Shown here: positions 26,025 through 33,299 of the stretch, in pieces
How the letters are laid out: every line of letters starts with the position of its first letter
Numbering within the stretch: position 1 is the first letter of the stretch
NCBI RefSeq assembly: GCF_000023865.1
Contig: NC_013159.1
Location: 3,374,001-3,438,000 of the forward strand
Length of the DNA stretch: 64,000 nucleotides
Direction: 5' to 3'
Source: Saccharomonospora viridis DSM 43017
GTDB taxonomy: Bacteria > Actinomycetota > Actinomycetes > Mycobacteriales > Pseudonocardiaceae
Notes under the pieces: generated by a model
What the model was told of the DNA's origin: nothing
The model's input: only the letters and a program-made list of their open reading frames with translations
The model's database searches: none
Position numbers and translations under genes: made by a program

Positions 26025-26636
26025 ATGCCGAAGATCGTCGATCACGAGGAGCGTCGGAGCCGGGTGGCCGAAGCCGTGTGCCGACTGATCGCGCGAGGCG
26101 GCTTCGAAGCCGTCACACTGCGCGCCGTCGCCGCCGAGGCCAACAGCTCACTCGGCGCCGTGCAGCACTACCTGAAGACCCGCGACGACATGCTGATGGC
26201 CGCGCTGCAGCACATATCGCACAGCGTCACCACGCGCGCCGAGAACGTGAACCCCGAGCAAGACTGGCGTGACGCCTTCCGGGACCTCCTCGCCCAGTTC
26301 CTGCCCCTCGATCAGACGCGCCGGATCGAGGGGCGGGTATGGCTGGCGTTCACGGCGCAGGCCGTGGTCAACCCCCGACTCGGCGAAGCGCTCCGCGAGG
26401 CCAACACCACGTCCCACACCAATCTGACCCGGCTGCTCGCCCGCGCTCGCGACGCCGGACTCATCCACCCGGACCTGGATCCGGCGGACACCGCGACCGA
26501 CCTGCTCGCCCTGGTGGACGGGCTCACCATGCAGGGGCTCACCGATCCGGACCGGTTCCCCCCGGCCCACCTCATCGCCGTCCTCGAACGGCACATCGCA
26601 CGCCTACCCGCAGGCTCCGCACCGAGCGAACGCTGA
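26025..26636 (+). CDS. TetR/AcrR family transcriptional regulator
   Basis: This is a 203-residue regulator. The N-terminal helix-turn-helix is typical (RRSRVAEAVCRLIARGGFEAVTLRAVAAEANSSLGAVQHYLKTRDDML, residues 10-57). The C-terminal ligand domain (about 75-195) matches the BetI-type or TetR_C_6 group in layout. A -10-like TACTAT only 12 bases before the ATG suggests a leaderless or nearly leaderless message. The protease gene on the other side of the dyad is the likely target. The inducer is unknown. Confidence 0.87.
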   Translation: MPKIVDHEERRSRVAEAVCRLIARGGFEAVTLRAVAAEANSSLGAVQHYLKTRDDMLMAALQHISHSVTTRAENVNPEQDWRDAFRDLLAQFLPLDQTRRIEGRVWLAFTAQAVVNPRLGEALREANTTSHTNLTRLLARARDAGLIHPDLDPADTATDLLALVDGLTMQGLTDPDRFPPAHLIAVLERHIARLPAGSAPSER

Positions 26637-26926
26637 CCACCCTGCCGGGAGCCCGAGCGACCGAAACAGCACGGCGGCCCGCTCGACGACCTCGACACCA
26701 CTTCCCGACACCGGCGGACACGAAGGTGGACTGAGAGCGAAGAATGCTCGAGCACCCCCCAGAAGGGGCCGGGACGGCACACATCCCCGACACCACAGCC
26801 ACTCAGCGGCCTTGCCGCCGAGCGGTCTGATCACCACGACACGCGCCGTGTGACGTCTCGATGACGCTAGACGTTGAAAGCGAAAAACTTTTTAATACAA
26901 CGCTCTGACCTGCTGATACTTAGGTT

Positions 26927-27277
26927 ATGCAGCACCTCACCGAGGCTGCCTTCGCGATGAAGGATGACGCAGACGCTCGCTTTCGTGAGCTGGCTCGCGC
27001 CGGCCTCACCTCCGGCCCTCGGAAGGACTTCGCGCTCGCCATCAAGGACAACCCCTCTTGGGTGAAGGCGTGCCTGTTCAAGGTGCTCGACGGCCAGGAG
27101 ATCGAGGACCTGACCTGGAAGCAGCTCAAGCCATCCGGCGACAAGACCCCGAACTCGGCCAAGAAGGAGGCCGCTGTTGCCCGGGATGTTCATCTTCCGC
27201 GGCCTGCCTGGGTCCGGGGAGACCACCCACGCCCGCGAGCTTCGATTCGCCCTCGACGGCACCGTGGTCGGCTGTGA
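26927..27277 (+). pseudogene. Remnant of an RNA ligase gene (C-terminal part)
   Basis: About 75 residues resemble the C-terminal end of the T4-Rnl1-like RNA ligases that accompany polynucleotide kinases in actinomycetes and their phages: RKDFALAIKDNPSWVKACLF followed by KVLDGQEIEDLTWKQLKPS. The nucleotidyltransferase core with the KxDG lysine is absent, so it cannot ligate. Beyond about 27165 the frame is out of phase with the kinase remnant and the translation turns Arg/Pro-rich, a shadow. Upstream bases 26637-26926 hold no gene; their last 60 bases are unusually AT-rich for the window, consistent with a foreign junction. The assignment is by pattern memory and should be checked. Confidence 0.5.
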
Positions 27278-27690
27278 CCATCTCCGCGAGTTGTTGTTCG
27301 GCCTCGACCGCTACCGACCGTCGAACGAGGCAGAGGCGCAGGTGACCAAGACACAGGACACGATGATCCGGGACGCACTCCGAGCCGGCCGCAACGTGTC
27401 CGTAGACGACATGAACCTCCGCACCCGGTACGTCCGGCGTCTGCTGGGGATCGCACGAAGCGAGGCAACGCCCGTCCAGATCATCGACCTGACGGACGTG
27501 CCACTGGAGGAGTGCATCAAGCGGGACCAGGACCGGGATTCTCCGATTGGAGAGGCTGTGATCCGAGACCTCCACCGCAGGTTCGTCGCGGGCCAGCCCT
27601 ACCCGCTGCCGGTGCCCGAACCGGCCGATATCGGCTCTGGGACTGGCGACCTGTACATCCCGCCGAAGTACGGCGAACCCGCGGTGATCG
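27177..27690 (+). pseudogene. Polynucleotide-kinase-like P-loop protein, truncated and with a broken Walker A
   Basis: A TTG at 27177 or ATG at 27186 opens an AAA_33/PNK-like kinase domain: MFIFRGLPGSGETTHAREL, then SVDDMNLRTRYVRRLLGIA, then IIDLTDVPLEECIKRDQDR and IRDLHRRFVAGQPYPLPVP. The Walker A reads GLPGSGETT where GLPGSGKTT is expected: the essential Lys is Glu (codon GAG). After YIPPKYGEPAVIV, where intact homologues enter a HAD phosphatase domain, similarity stops and the frame runs on through a terminator into the antisense of the next gene. Both signs point to an inactive relic of an RNA-repair pair. Confidence 0.6.
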
Positions 27691-27804
27691 TGTCGGTGAT
27701 GGTGCTCGTGGGCGTGTTGGTTCATCTACATCTTCTGGCGCTCGTTCTACCGTCTGATCATGCGGCAGCCGGTATTCGGTACATCGGAAAAGCAGAGCGT
27801 ATAG

Positions 27805-27840
27805 AAAAAGGCCCCTTCCCGTCGGGAAGGGGCCTTTTTT
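27805..27840 (+). terminator. Strong rho-independent terminator
   Basis: AAAAAGGCCCCTTCCC (27805-27820), a three-base loop and GGGAAGGGGCCTTTTTT form a long GC stem with A and T tails, so it can act on both strands. It separates the kinase remnant from the convergent Nudix gene. Confidence 0.93.
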
Positions 27841-27854
27841 GTGTTTCACGGGAG

Positions 27855-28316
27855 TTATGCGCCGACAGACGCCGGCCGGGATTCATGCCAACCCATGAGC
27901 GACATTCCTCGAACTCCACGCCGGTAGGCGTCGATCCCGGCGGCCGGGTATTCGATGATGTTTGCGGGCAGGCTGCGGAAGTCGAACCAGCCCAGTCCGT
28001 GACACTTCTCGGGTTCCCGGTTGGTGGGCTCGCCGATCCATCGTGTCGTGGCGAAGAAGTGCCCGATCCGGGCTTCAGGGCCAGAGCCCGCGACGTGGAT
28101 GCTGTGAACGTGTTCGAGGTCGGCCGGGTTGATCAAGACCCCGACCTCTTCTTCAGCCTCGCGGGCGGCTGCGGTGAAGATGTCCTCGCCCGCGTCGAGC
28201 TTGCCGGATGGCAGATGCCACATTCGGTCCCACTGGCCGCCCCGTCGCTCAGTGAGGAGCAGTTCGGCGTCGCGGATCAGGAGAACGTGGACATCGATGA
28301 TGTGGCGATCGGGCAC
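27855..28316 (-). CDS. Nudix hydrolase
   Basis: This is a 153-residue Nudix enzyme. The box GKLDAGEDIFTAAAREAEEE followed by VGV is complete, preceded by MWHLPSG. GGQWDRMWHLPSGK and the YxxGIDAYRRG end recall Nudix proteins found next to dTMP-kinase-like genes in actinomycete integrative elements. GTG at 28316 has AGGAC about 10 bases upstream and precedes the first strand (RHIIDVHVLLI); an ATG at 28364 gives a longer, Arg-rich start. It is the only apparently intact enzyme between the kinase relic and the broken thymidylate kinase. Confidence 0.8.
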   Translation of the reverse strand: MPDRHIIDVHVLLIRDAELLLTERRGGQWDRMWHLPSGKLDAGEDIFTAAAREAEEEVGVLINPADLEHVHSIHVAGSGPEARIGHFFATTRWIGEPTNREPEKCHGLGWFDFRSLPANIIEYPAAGIDAYRRGVRGMSLMGWHESRPASVGA

Positions 28317-28396
28317 GGTGGTCGGTCCTCGTGTTCGTGGTCTGCGGCCATGCCGGGCGCTCACCAGGCGGGTAGCGCGCCCGGACAGGCGGCAGC

Positions 28397-29010
28397 TTAC
28401 GTCGTGACGTCCTGATCGCTGGGACCTTGGGTGTTCTCGGTGATCCGCTCGGCTACCTGCTCCACGACCCCGCGAGGGTCACGACGGGTGGTGTCGATCG
28501 TCAGAACCGGCACCCCACGCCCGGCGAGGTAGGAGGCGGCGTCGCGGTACATCCGGGCTTCGATCCGGCTCGTGCTGATCCCGGCCTGAAACCGATCGTG
28601 GGCACCCCGTGCTGCGACGCGGGCGGCGGCCTCAGCCGCGTCGGTGAGGAGCATGACCGGCCAGGTCCGGCCGGTCGGCATGACCATTTAGGGATTCGAT
28701 GAACGGCAACGGCACGCCATCCATCTGTTGCAGCACGTACGACGAGGCCACGTACCGATCGCAGAGCACGATCTCACCCTGCTGTACACGGGGACGGATC
28801 TCCGTCGCCAGGTGGTGGTACCGGTCGGCTGCGATCAAGCACGCGAGCGCGTGGCCTTGGTACAGGTCGGTCTTGTACCGGGCCAGCTCGCCCAGCTCGC
28901 CGTGAGTCGGCTCCGCGGTGATGTGGACCCGGTACCCCCGGTCTCGAAGGTAGGGGCCAAGCAGGCGGGAGGTCGTGGAACTCCTGCCTGCCCACGGACG
29001 TGGAAGCGGC
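28397..29010 (-). pseudogene. Thymidylate kinase-like gene, frameshifted and lacking a start
   Basis: Read leftward, SSTTSRLLGPYLRDRGYRVH is followed by ITAEPTHGELGELARYKTDL, LIAADRYHHLATEIRP, the dTMP-kinase signature LCDRYVASSYVLQQ, and, after a shift of frame near 28656, VMLLTDAAEAAARVAARGAHDRF. Removing one G in GACCTGGCCGGTC restores RPDLAVMLLTD. The P-loop is ruined: AGRSSTT stands where GxxGAGKSS is expected, so the Lys is Arg and the first Gly is lost. No ATG, GTG or TTG precedes it in frame before a TAG. I therefore call it a pseudogene. Confidence 0.75.
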
Positions 29011-29054
29011 GCGAAGACCCGCGAGGGGTTGACTGAGAGCCTGCTCCAGAAGAC

Positions 29055-29372
29055 CTAACTACGGGTTTCGTCCACCACCCACGACAGGTACTCGGCTGAG
29101 CCACCCTCGATCGGGGTGGCAACGATCTCGGGCACGTCGTAGGTGTGGATCTTCTTCAGATGGTCGGTCAAGTCGGCCACTCGATCAGCAGCCGTCTTGA
29201 TCTCAACGCGCCATTCCGGGTCCGTCTCGACCTTGCCCTCCCAGCGGTACACGCTGGTGATGGGAACGATCTGCGCGCAGGCCCCGAGCTTCGCATCGAT
29301 CACGCTCGACGCCAGCTCACGCGCCTTGTCTTCACTGTCCGTAGTGGTCGCCACGATGACATGTTCGGCCAT
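29055..29372 (-). CDS. cutA: Divalent cation tolerance protein CutA
   Basis: This is a 105-residue trimeric CutA1-fold protein, linked in Escherichia coli to copper tolerance although its true role is unclear. Family marks: VATTTDSEDKARELASSVI, LGACAQIVPITSVYRWEGKV, EWRVEIKT and the C-terminal HTYDVPEIVATPIEGGSAEYLSWV. ATG at 29372 fits the family start exactly. A short hairpin lies 110 bases upstream and a degraded thymidylate kinase lies downstream on the same strand. Similar cutA-Nudix-kinase groupings in actinomycetes suggest it belongs to the islet rather than to the housekeeping genes. Confidence 0.88.
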   Translation of the reverse strand: MAEHVIVATTTDSEDKARELASSVIDAKLGACAQIVPITSVYRWEGKVETDPEWRVEIKTAADRVADLTDHLKKIHTYDVPEIVATPIEGGSAEYLSWVVDETRS

Positions 29373-29478
29373 GCGTCGAGCGTACCGACCGGTTCGATCA
29401 CGGAGCCAGGCCGAGACGACCGGGGCTCTACAAGGACGCCGGAACCGCGCGATATCGGGGGAACCGACGTACAGCAAC

Positions 29479-29504
29479 GGCCCCCTTCCCCAAGGAAGGG
29501 GGCC
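29479..29504. terminator. Hairpin at the right edge of the islet
   Basis: GGCCCCCTTCC (29479-29489), loop CCAA, and GGAAGGGGGCC (29494-29504) form a perfect 11-base stem. The stem sequence resembles the terminator at 27805 but lacks T tails. Confidence 0.6.
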
Positions 29505-29652
29505 GGTCCTGAGTCAACACCAAGTCAGCACGGTACCGAGGAAAGGCGGGAACCCGCTATGACACACCGGGTATGCCATAGCGGGCATCATAGCCCTGAG
29601 CTGCGCGTTTGACTTCTCTGACCTGCGGTGATATAAGCCCGCCAATTTTGGC

Positions 29653-30735
29653 TCAGACGTTGAAGCGGAACTCGACCACGTCACCGTCGGCCATGACGTA
29701 GTCCTTGCCCTCCATCCGCACCTTGCCCGCGGCACGGGCGGCAGCCATGGACCCGGCCTCCACCAAGTCGTCGAACGACACCACCTCAGCCTTGATGAAA
29801 CCCCGTTCGAAATCACTGTGGATCACACCCGCCGCCTGCGGAGCCGTCGCACCCTGCGGGATCGTCCACGCACGCGCCTCCTTCGGCCCCGCCGTCAGGA
29901 ACGTCTGCAACCCAAGCGTGTGGAACCCGGCGCGCGCGAGCGCGTGCAGCCCCGGCTCCTCCTGGCCCACGGACTCCAACAGCTCCCGCACGGCCTCCTC
30001 GTCGTCCAGCTCCAGCAGCTCGGACTCCACCTTGGCGTCGAGGAACACCGCGTCGGCCGGCGCGACGAGCTTCTCCAGCTCCGCCCGACGTGCCTCATCG
30101 GTCAGCACACTCTCGTCCGAGTTGAACACGTACAAAAACGGCTTGGCGGTGAGCAGACTCAGCTCCCGCAGCCCGTCGAGATCCACCTCGTTCTGGGCCG
30201 AGAACAGCGTCCGACCCGAATCCAGGATCTCCTTGGCCCGCTGCGCGTTCTCGAACTCCGGCCGCTTCTCCTTCCTGGTGCGGGCCTCCTTCTCCATCCG
30301 CGGCAGCGCCTTCTCCATCGTCTGGAGGTCCGCGAGGATCAACTCGGTGTTGATCGTCTCGATGTCGGCCATCGGGTCGACCCGACCCTCGACGTGAACG
30401 ATGTCGGGGTCGTCGAACACGCGGATGACCTGACAGATCGCGTTGGCCTCACGGATGTTGGCGAGGAACTTGTTGCCCAGCCCCGCGCCCTCCGACGCCC
30501 CTTTGACGATGCCCGCGATATCCACGAAGGACACGGTCGCCGGGACGGTCTTCTCCGAACCGAAGATCTCCGCCAACTTGTCGAGGCGTGGGTCCGGCAA
30601 CGGCACCACCCCGACGTTGGGTTCGATCGTGGCGAACGGATAGTTCGCCGACAACACGCTGTTACGGGTCAGAGCGTTGAACAGGGTGGACTTGCCTACG
30701 TTGGGCAAACCGACGATGCCGAGGGTCAGACTCAC
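29653..30735 (-). CDS. ychF: Redox-regulated ATPase YchF (Obg family)
   Basis: This is a 360-residue P-loop protein of the OBG/TRAFAC class that hydrolyses ATP rather than GTP and binds ribosomes and the proteasome or stress machinery. G1 is GLPNVGKSTLFNAL, then PFATIEPNVGVVPLPDPRL, G3 is DIAGIVKGASEGAGLGNKFL, and the G4 position reads FNSDES instead of NKxD, the known YchF deviation. The C-terminal TGS-like domain ends GKVRMEGKDYVMADGDVVEFRFNV. Length and start are canonical. The gap of 140 bases upstream separates it from a small lipoprotein gene on the same strand. Confidence 0.95.
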   Translation of the reverse strand: MSLTLGIVGLPNVGKSTLFNALTRNSVLSANYPFATIEPNVGVVPLPDPRLDKLAEIFGSEKTVPATVSFVDIAGIVKGASEGAGLGNKFLANIREANAICQVIRVFDDPDIVHVEGRVDPMADIETINTELILADLQTMEKALPRMEKEARTRKEKRPEFENAQRAKEILDSGRTLFSAQNEVDLDGLRELSLLTAKPFLYVFNSDESVLTDEARRAELEKLVAPADAVFLDAKVESELLELDDEEAVRELLESVGQEEPGLHALARAGFHTLGLQTFLTAGPKEARAWTIPQGATAPQAAGVIHSDFERGFIKAEVVSFDDLVEAGSMAAARAAGKVRMEGKDYVMADGDVVEFRFNV

Positions 30736-30875
30736 GACTCGCCAGTGTACGGGTCGCTGTCGGAGGAGGGCCCAACCGCCGTCACCATCCTCGCCATCTC
30801 ATCCACCCTCGCCGCCGAGACACGTCCAGCAGCCCTCCGTCACCATCCGTCACTACTCACTACACCGCCGCCGGC

Positions 30876-31145
30876 TCAGCCGTCCCCACCGTCATCGTCG
30901 TCCTCGTCCCGTTCCCGCTCATCCCGCTCGTACCGGTCGTCCCGGTCGTCCCGGTCCTCTTCGTCGTCGTCCCGGCCGTACCGTTCCTTCTGCTCCTCCG
31001 ACGTGGTCCGCTCCTGCTGGTCACCGGGATCGTTCTGAGAGTCATCGCAGGCCACGGCCCCCAGCCCCGCCGCCGCGACAGCGGCGACCACGGCAGCGAC
31101 CATCGCGAGCCGACGGAACGGACGTCGACGCATACCTTGGGTCAT
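30876..31145 (-). CDS. Small, highly charged putative lipoprotein
   Basis: This is an 89-residue protein with signal MRRRPFRRLAMVAAVVAAVAAAG and a possible lipobox AVAC. The mature chain is almost wholly Asp, Glu and Arg (RDDDEEDRDDRDDRYERDE and similar), so it is disordered and near neutral or acidic overall. The start may be ATG at 31145 or at 31133; neither has a good ribosome site. A short dyad TCCGAC-N5-GTCGGA (31149-31165) lies just upstream. It is divergent from the ada-alkA gene. Function unknown; compare the two Asp-rich proteins at 19.6 and 22.3 kb. Confidence 0.55.
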   Translation of the reverse strand: MTQGMRRRPFRRLAMVAAVVAAVAAAGLGAVACDDSQNDPGDQQERTTSEEQKERYGRDDDEEDRDDRDDRYERDERERDEDDDDGGDG

Positions 31146-31242
31146 GTATCCGACCGTAAGTCGGAGGTAGCCCCATCGCACTCCAGCCGCGATGTCCGAT
31201 TTCCGCCAGTCGCCTCCCCTGCAGCGGTGGCACGATCGCAGT

Positions 31243-32775
31243 ATGACCGGATCGACGGCGAGGACGAACGCGGCGCTGTGGCGTGACACCGAACGCTGCT
31301 ACCGTGCCGTCCGTTCCAAGGACGCCCGCTTCGACGGTCAATTCGTGCTGGCCGTGCGCACCACCGGCATCTACTGCCGCCCTTCGTGTCCGGCCAGGAC
31401 ACCGAAACCACAGAACGTCGAATTCTTCCCCACCTCCGCCGCGGCACAAGTACGCGGTTACCGGGCGTGTCGGCGCTGTCTGCCCGACGCCGTGCCCGGC
31501 TCCCCCGAGTGGGATGTGCGTGCGGACCTGGCCGGACGCGCCATGCGGCTCATCGCCGAAGGCACCGTGGAACGCGAAGGTGTCTCGGGGCTGGCCCGGA
31601 AGCTCGGCTACTCGGAACGACAACTGAGTCGTGTGCTCACCGCCGAACTCGGCGCGGGTCCCCTCGCGCTCGCCCGCGCACACCGCGCGCACTCGGCACG
31701 GGTGTTGATCGAGATGTCGGACCTGCCGATCACCGACATCGCGTTCGCGGCCGGGTTCAGCAGCGTGCGGCAATTCAACGACACGATCCGCGAGGTCTTC
31801 GCCGCCACCCCCTCAGAACTGCGCACCGCGGCTGTCCGGCGAGGCCACCGACGTGGACCCACAGCCCCGACAGCGCCTTCCACCGGCGTTCGGCTGTGCC
31901 TGCGACTTCCTTTCCGGCGACCGTTCGACACGACCGGCGTTCTGGACTTCCTCACCGCCCGCGCCGTGCCGGGCGTCGAATCGACGGAAGGCGACTACCG
32001 CAGGACGTTGCGCCTTCCCCACGGTGCCGCGGTGGTACGGCTGAGCCCGCGTTCGACCCACATCGAATGCCTGTTACGACTCACCGACATCCGTGACCTC
32101 TCCGGCGCGGTGTCCCGGATTCGCAGACTGTGGGATCTCGACGCCGACCCGCAGGCGGTCCTGGACTGTCTGTCGGCCGATCCGGCGCTCGCCCCCTGGC
32201 TCAGCGCGGCACCGGGTATCCGGGTTCCCGGAGCCGTGGACGGTCCGGAGCTGGTGCTGCGGGCACTGTTCGAACAGGGGATGTCGACCAGGCGAGCACA
32301 CATCGCGCTCGGACGACTCGTCACCGAGCTGGGCACTCCCATCGCCCCGGAACTCCTGGACGCGACCGACGACCCCACACTGCTGTTCCCCGGTCCGACC
32401 GCGGTCGCCGAGCATGCGGCCTCGATACTCCCCGGGCCGCAAGACCGAGTGGACACCATCCGAACGATCGCCGCCGCCCTGGCCCAGGGCGACCTCGACG
32501 TCCACGTCGGTCGTGATGCCGAAGACCTGCGGCGCGACCTTCTCGCCGTACCCGGCATAAGCTCATGGGCCGCCGACTACATCCTGATGCGCCTGCTCGG
32601 ACATCCCGACATCCTGCTCGGCACCGACCTCGTGCTACGACGAGGTGCCCGCTCCCTCGGCATCGACGCCACGTACAGCGGTCTCACCACTCACGCACGA
32701 CGCTGGCGCCCATGGCGGTCCTATGCCGGCATGTATCTGTGGCGGGCAGGCGACCAACCGCACACGACAACGTGA
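31243..32775 (+). CDS. Ada-type regulator fused to AlkA 3-methyladenine DNA glycosylase
   Basis: This is a 510-residue DNA-alkylation repair protein. The N-terminal Ada zinc domain has all four Cys (45, 49, 76, 79); the first is the phosphotriester-accepting Cys, so methylation can switch on DNA binding. An AraC-type helix-turn-helix pair follows (about 100-200), then an AlkA N-terminal domain and HhH-GPD fold, where SSWAADYILMRLLGHPD precedes the catalytic Asp in LLGTDLVL. The O6-methylguanine transferase domain of enteric Ada is absent here and is supplied by the ogt gene 11 bases downstream. ATG at 31243 was chosen over an upstream frame to 31192. Confidence 0.88.
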   Translation: MTGSTARTNAALWRDTERCYRAVRSKDARFDGQFVLAVRTTGIYCRPSCPARTPKPQNVEFFPTSAAAQVRGYRACRRCLPDAVPGSPEWDVRADLAGRAMRLIAEGTVEREGVSGLARKLGYSERQLSRVLTAELGAGPLALARAHRAHSARVLIEMSDLPITDIAFAAGFSSVRQFNDTIREVFAATPSELRTAAVRRGHRRGPTAPTAPSTGVRLCLRLPFRRPFDTTGVLDFLTARAVPGVESTEGDYRRTLRLPHGAAVVRLSPRSTHIECLLRLTDIRDLSGAVSRIRRLWDLDADPQAVLDCLSADPALAPWLSAAPGIRVPGAVDGPELVLRALFEQGMSTRRAHIALGRLVTELGTPIAPELLDATDDPTLLFPGPTAVAEHAASILPGPQDRVDTIRTIAAALAQGDLDVHVGRDAEDLRRDLLAVPGISSWAADYILMRLLGHPDILLGTDLVLRRGARSLGIDATYSGLTTHARRWRPWRSYAGMYLWRAGDQPHTTT

Positions 32776-32786
32776 AAGGACGACCC

Positions 32787-33299
32787 ATGATCGCAGATTG
32801 GTCCACAGTGGAAACTCCGATCGGACCGTTCACAGCCGTGGTCGACTCCGATGGCGCCGTGTTGGCCTCCGGTTGGACCGGCGACGTCACCTCGCTCACC
32901 GGAATCGTCTCCCCCACCCTGCGGCCCACCCAGCTGCGGCATCGGACGGATCTCGGTGAGGTCACCACCGCTGTCCGCAGGTACCACGACGGAGAACTCG
33001 ATGTCGTGGACGATGTCCTGGTCCGCCAGCGCTCGGGCGAATTCCTGGAACACGCGTGGAACGTGCTGCGCACCGTGCCGGCGGGAAAACCGGTGTCGTA
33101 CGCCGAATTCGCGGCCCTGGCCGGTCGTCCCACCGCGGTTCGCGCAGCCGCCTCGGCGTGTGCACGCAACGCTGTCGCCCTGTTCGTGCCGTGCCATCGG
33201 GTACTTCGTACCGGCGGCGCGCTCGGGGGATTCCGTTGGGGCACGGACGTCAAGCGCTGGCTACTCACCCACGAGTCAACCGCCCATCACCAGGGTTGA
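32787..33299 (+). CDS. ogt: Methylated-DNA--protein-cysteine methyltransferase
   Basis: This 170-residue suicide enzyme transfers the methyl group of O6-methylguanine to its own Cys. The active site VPCHRVL and the upstream GKPVSYAEFAALAGRPTAVRAAASACARN helix-turn-helix are intact. AAAGGA precedes the ATG at 32787 by 8 bases. It forms an operon with the ada-alkA gene, so it is presumably induced by methylation damage sensed by that protein. Its last 24 bases overlap, tail to tail, the end of sbcC. Confidence 0.93.
   Translation: MIADWSTVETPIGPFTAVVDSDGAVLASGWTGDVTSLTGIVSPTLRPTQLRHRTDLGEVTTAVRRYHDGELDVVDDVLVRQRSGEFLEHAWNVLRTVPAGKPVSYAEFAALAGRPTAVRAAASACARNAVALFVPCHRVLRTGGALGGFRWGTDVKRWLLTHESTAHHQG

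Noticed and set aside
27700-27805. Possible membrane-protein tail (frame with FIYIFWRSFYRLIMRQPVFG) after the kinase relic
   Set aside because: It looks like a real C-terminal fragment but has no start or upstream part in frame. It is too short to annotate and may be another relic of the islet.
27690-28415. Extension of the kinase frame by 240 codons
   Set aside because: It passes through a strong terminator and runs antisense to an intact Nudix gene.
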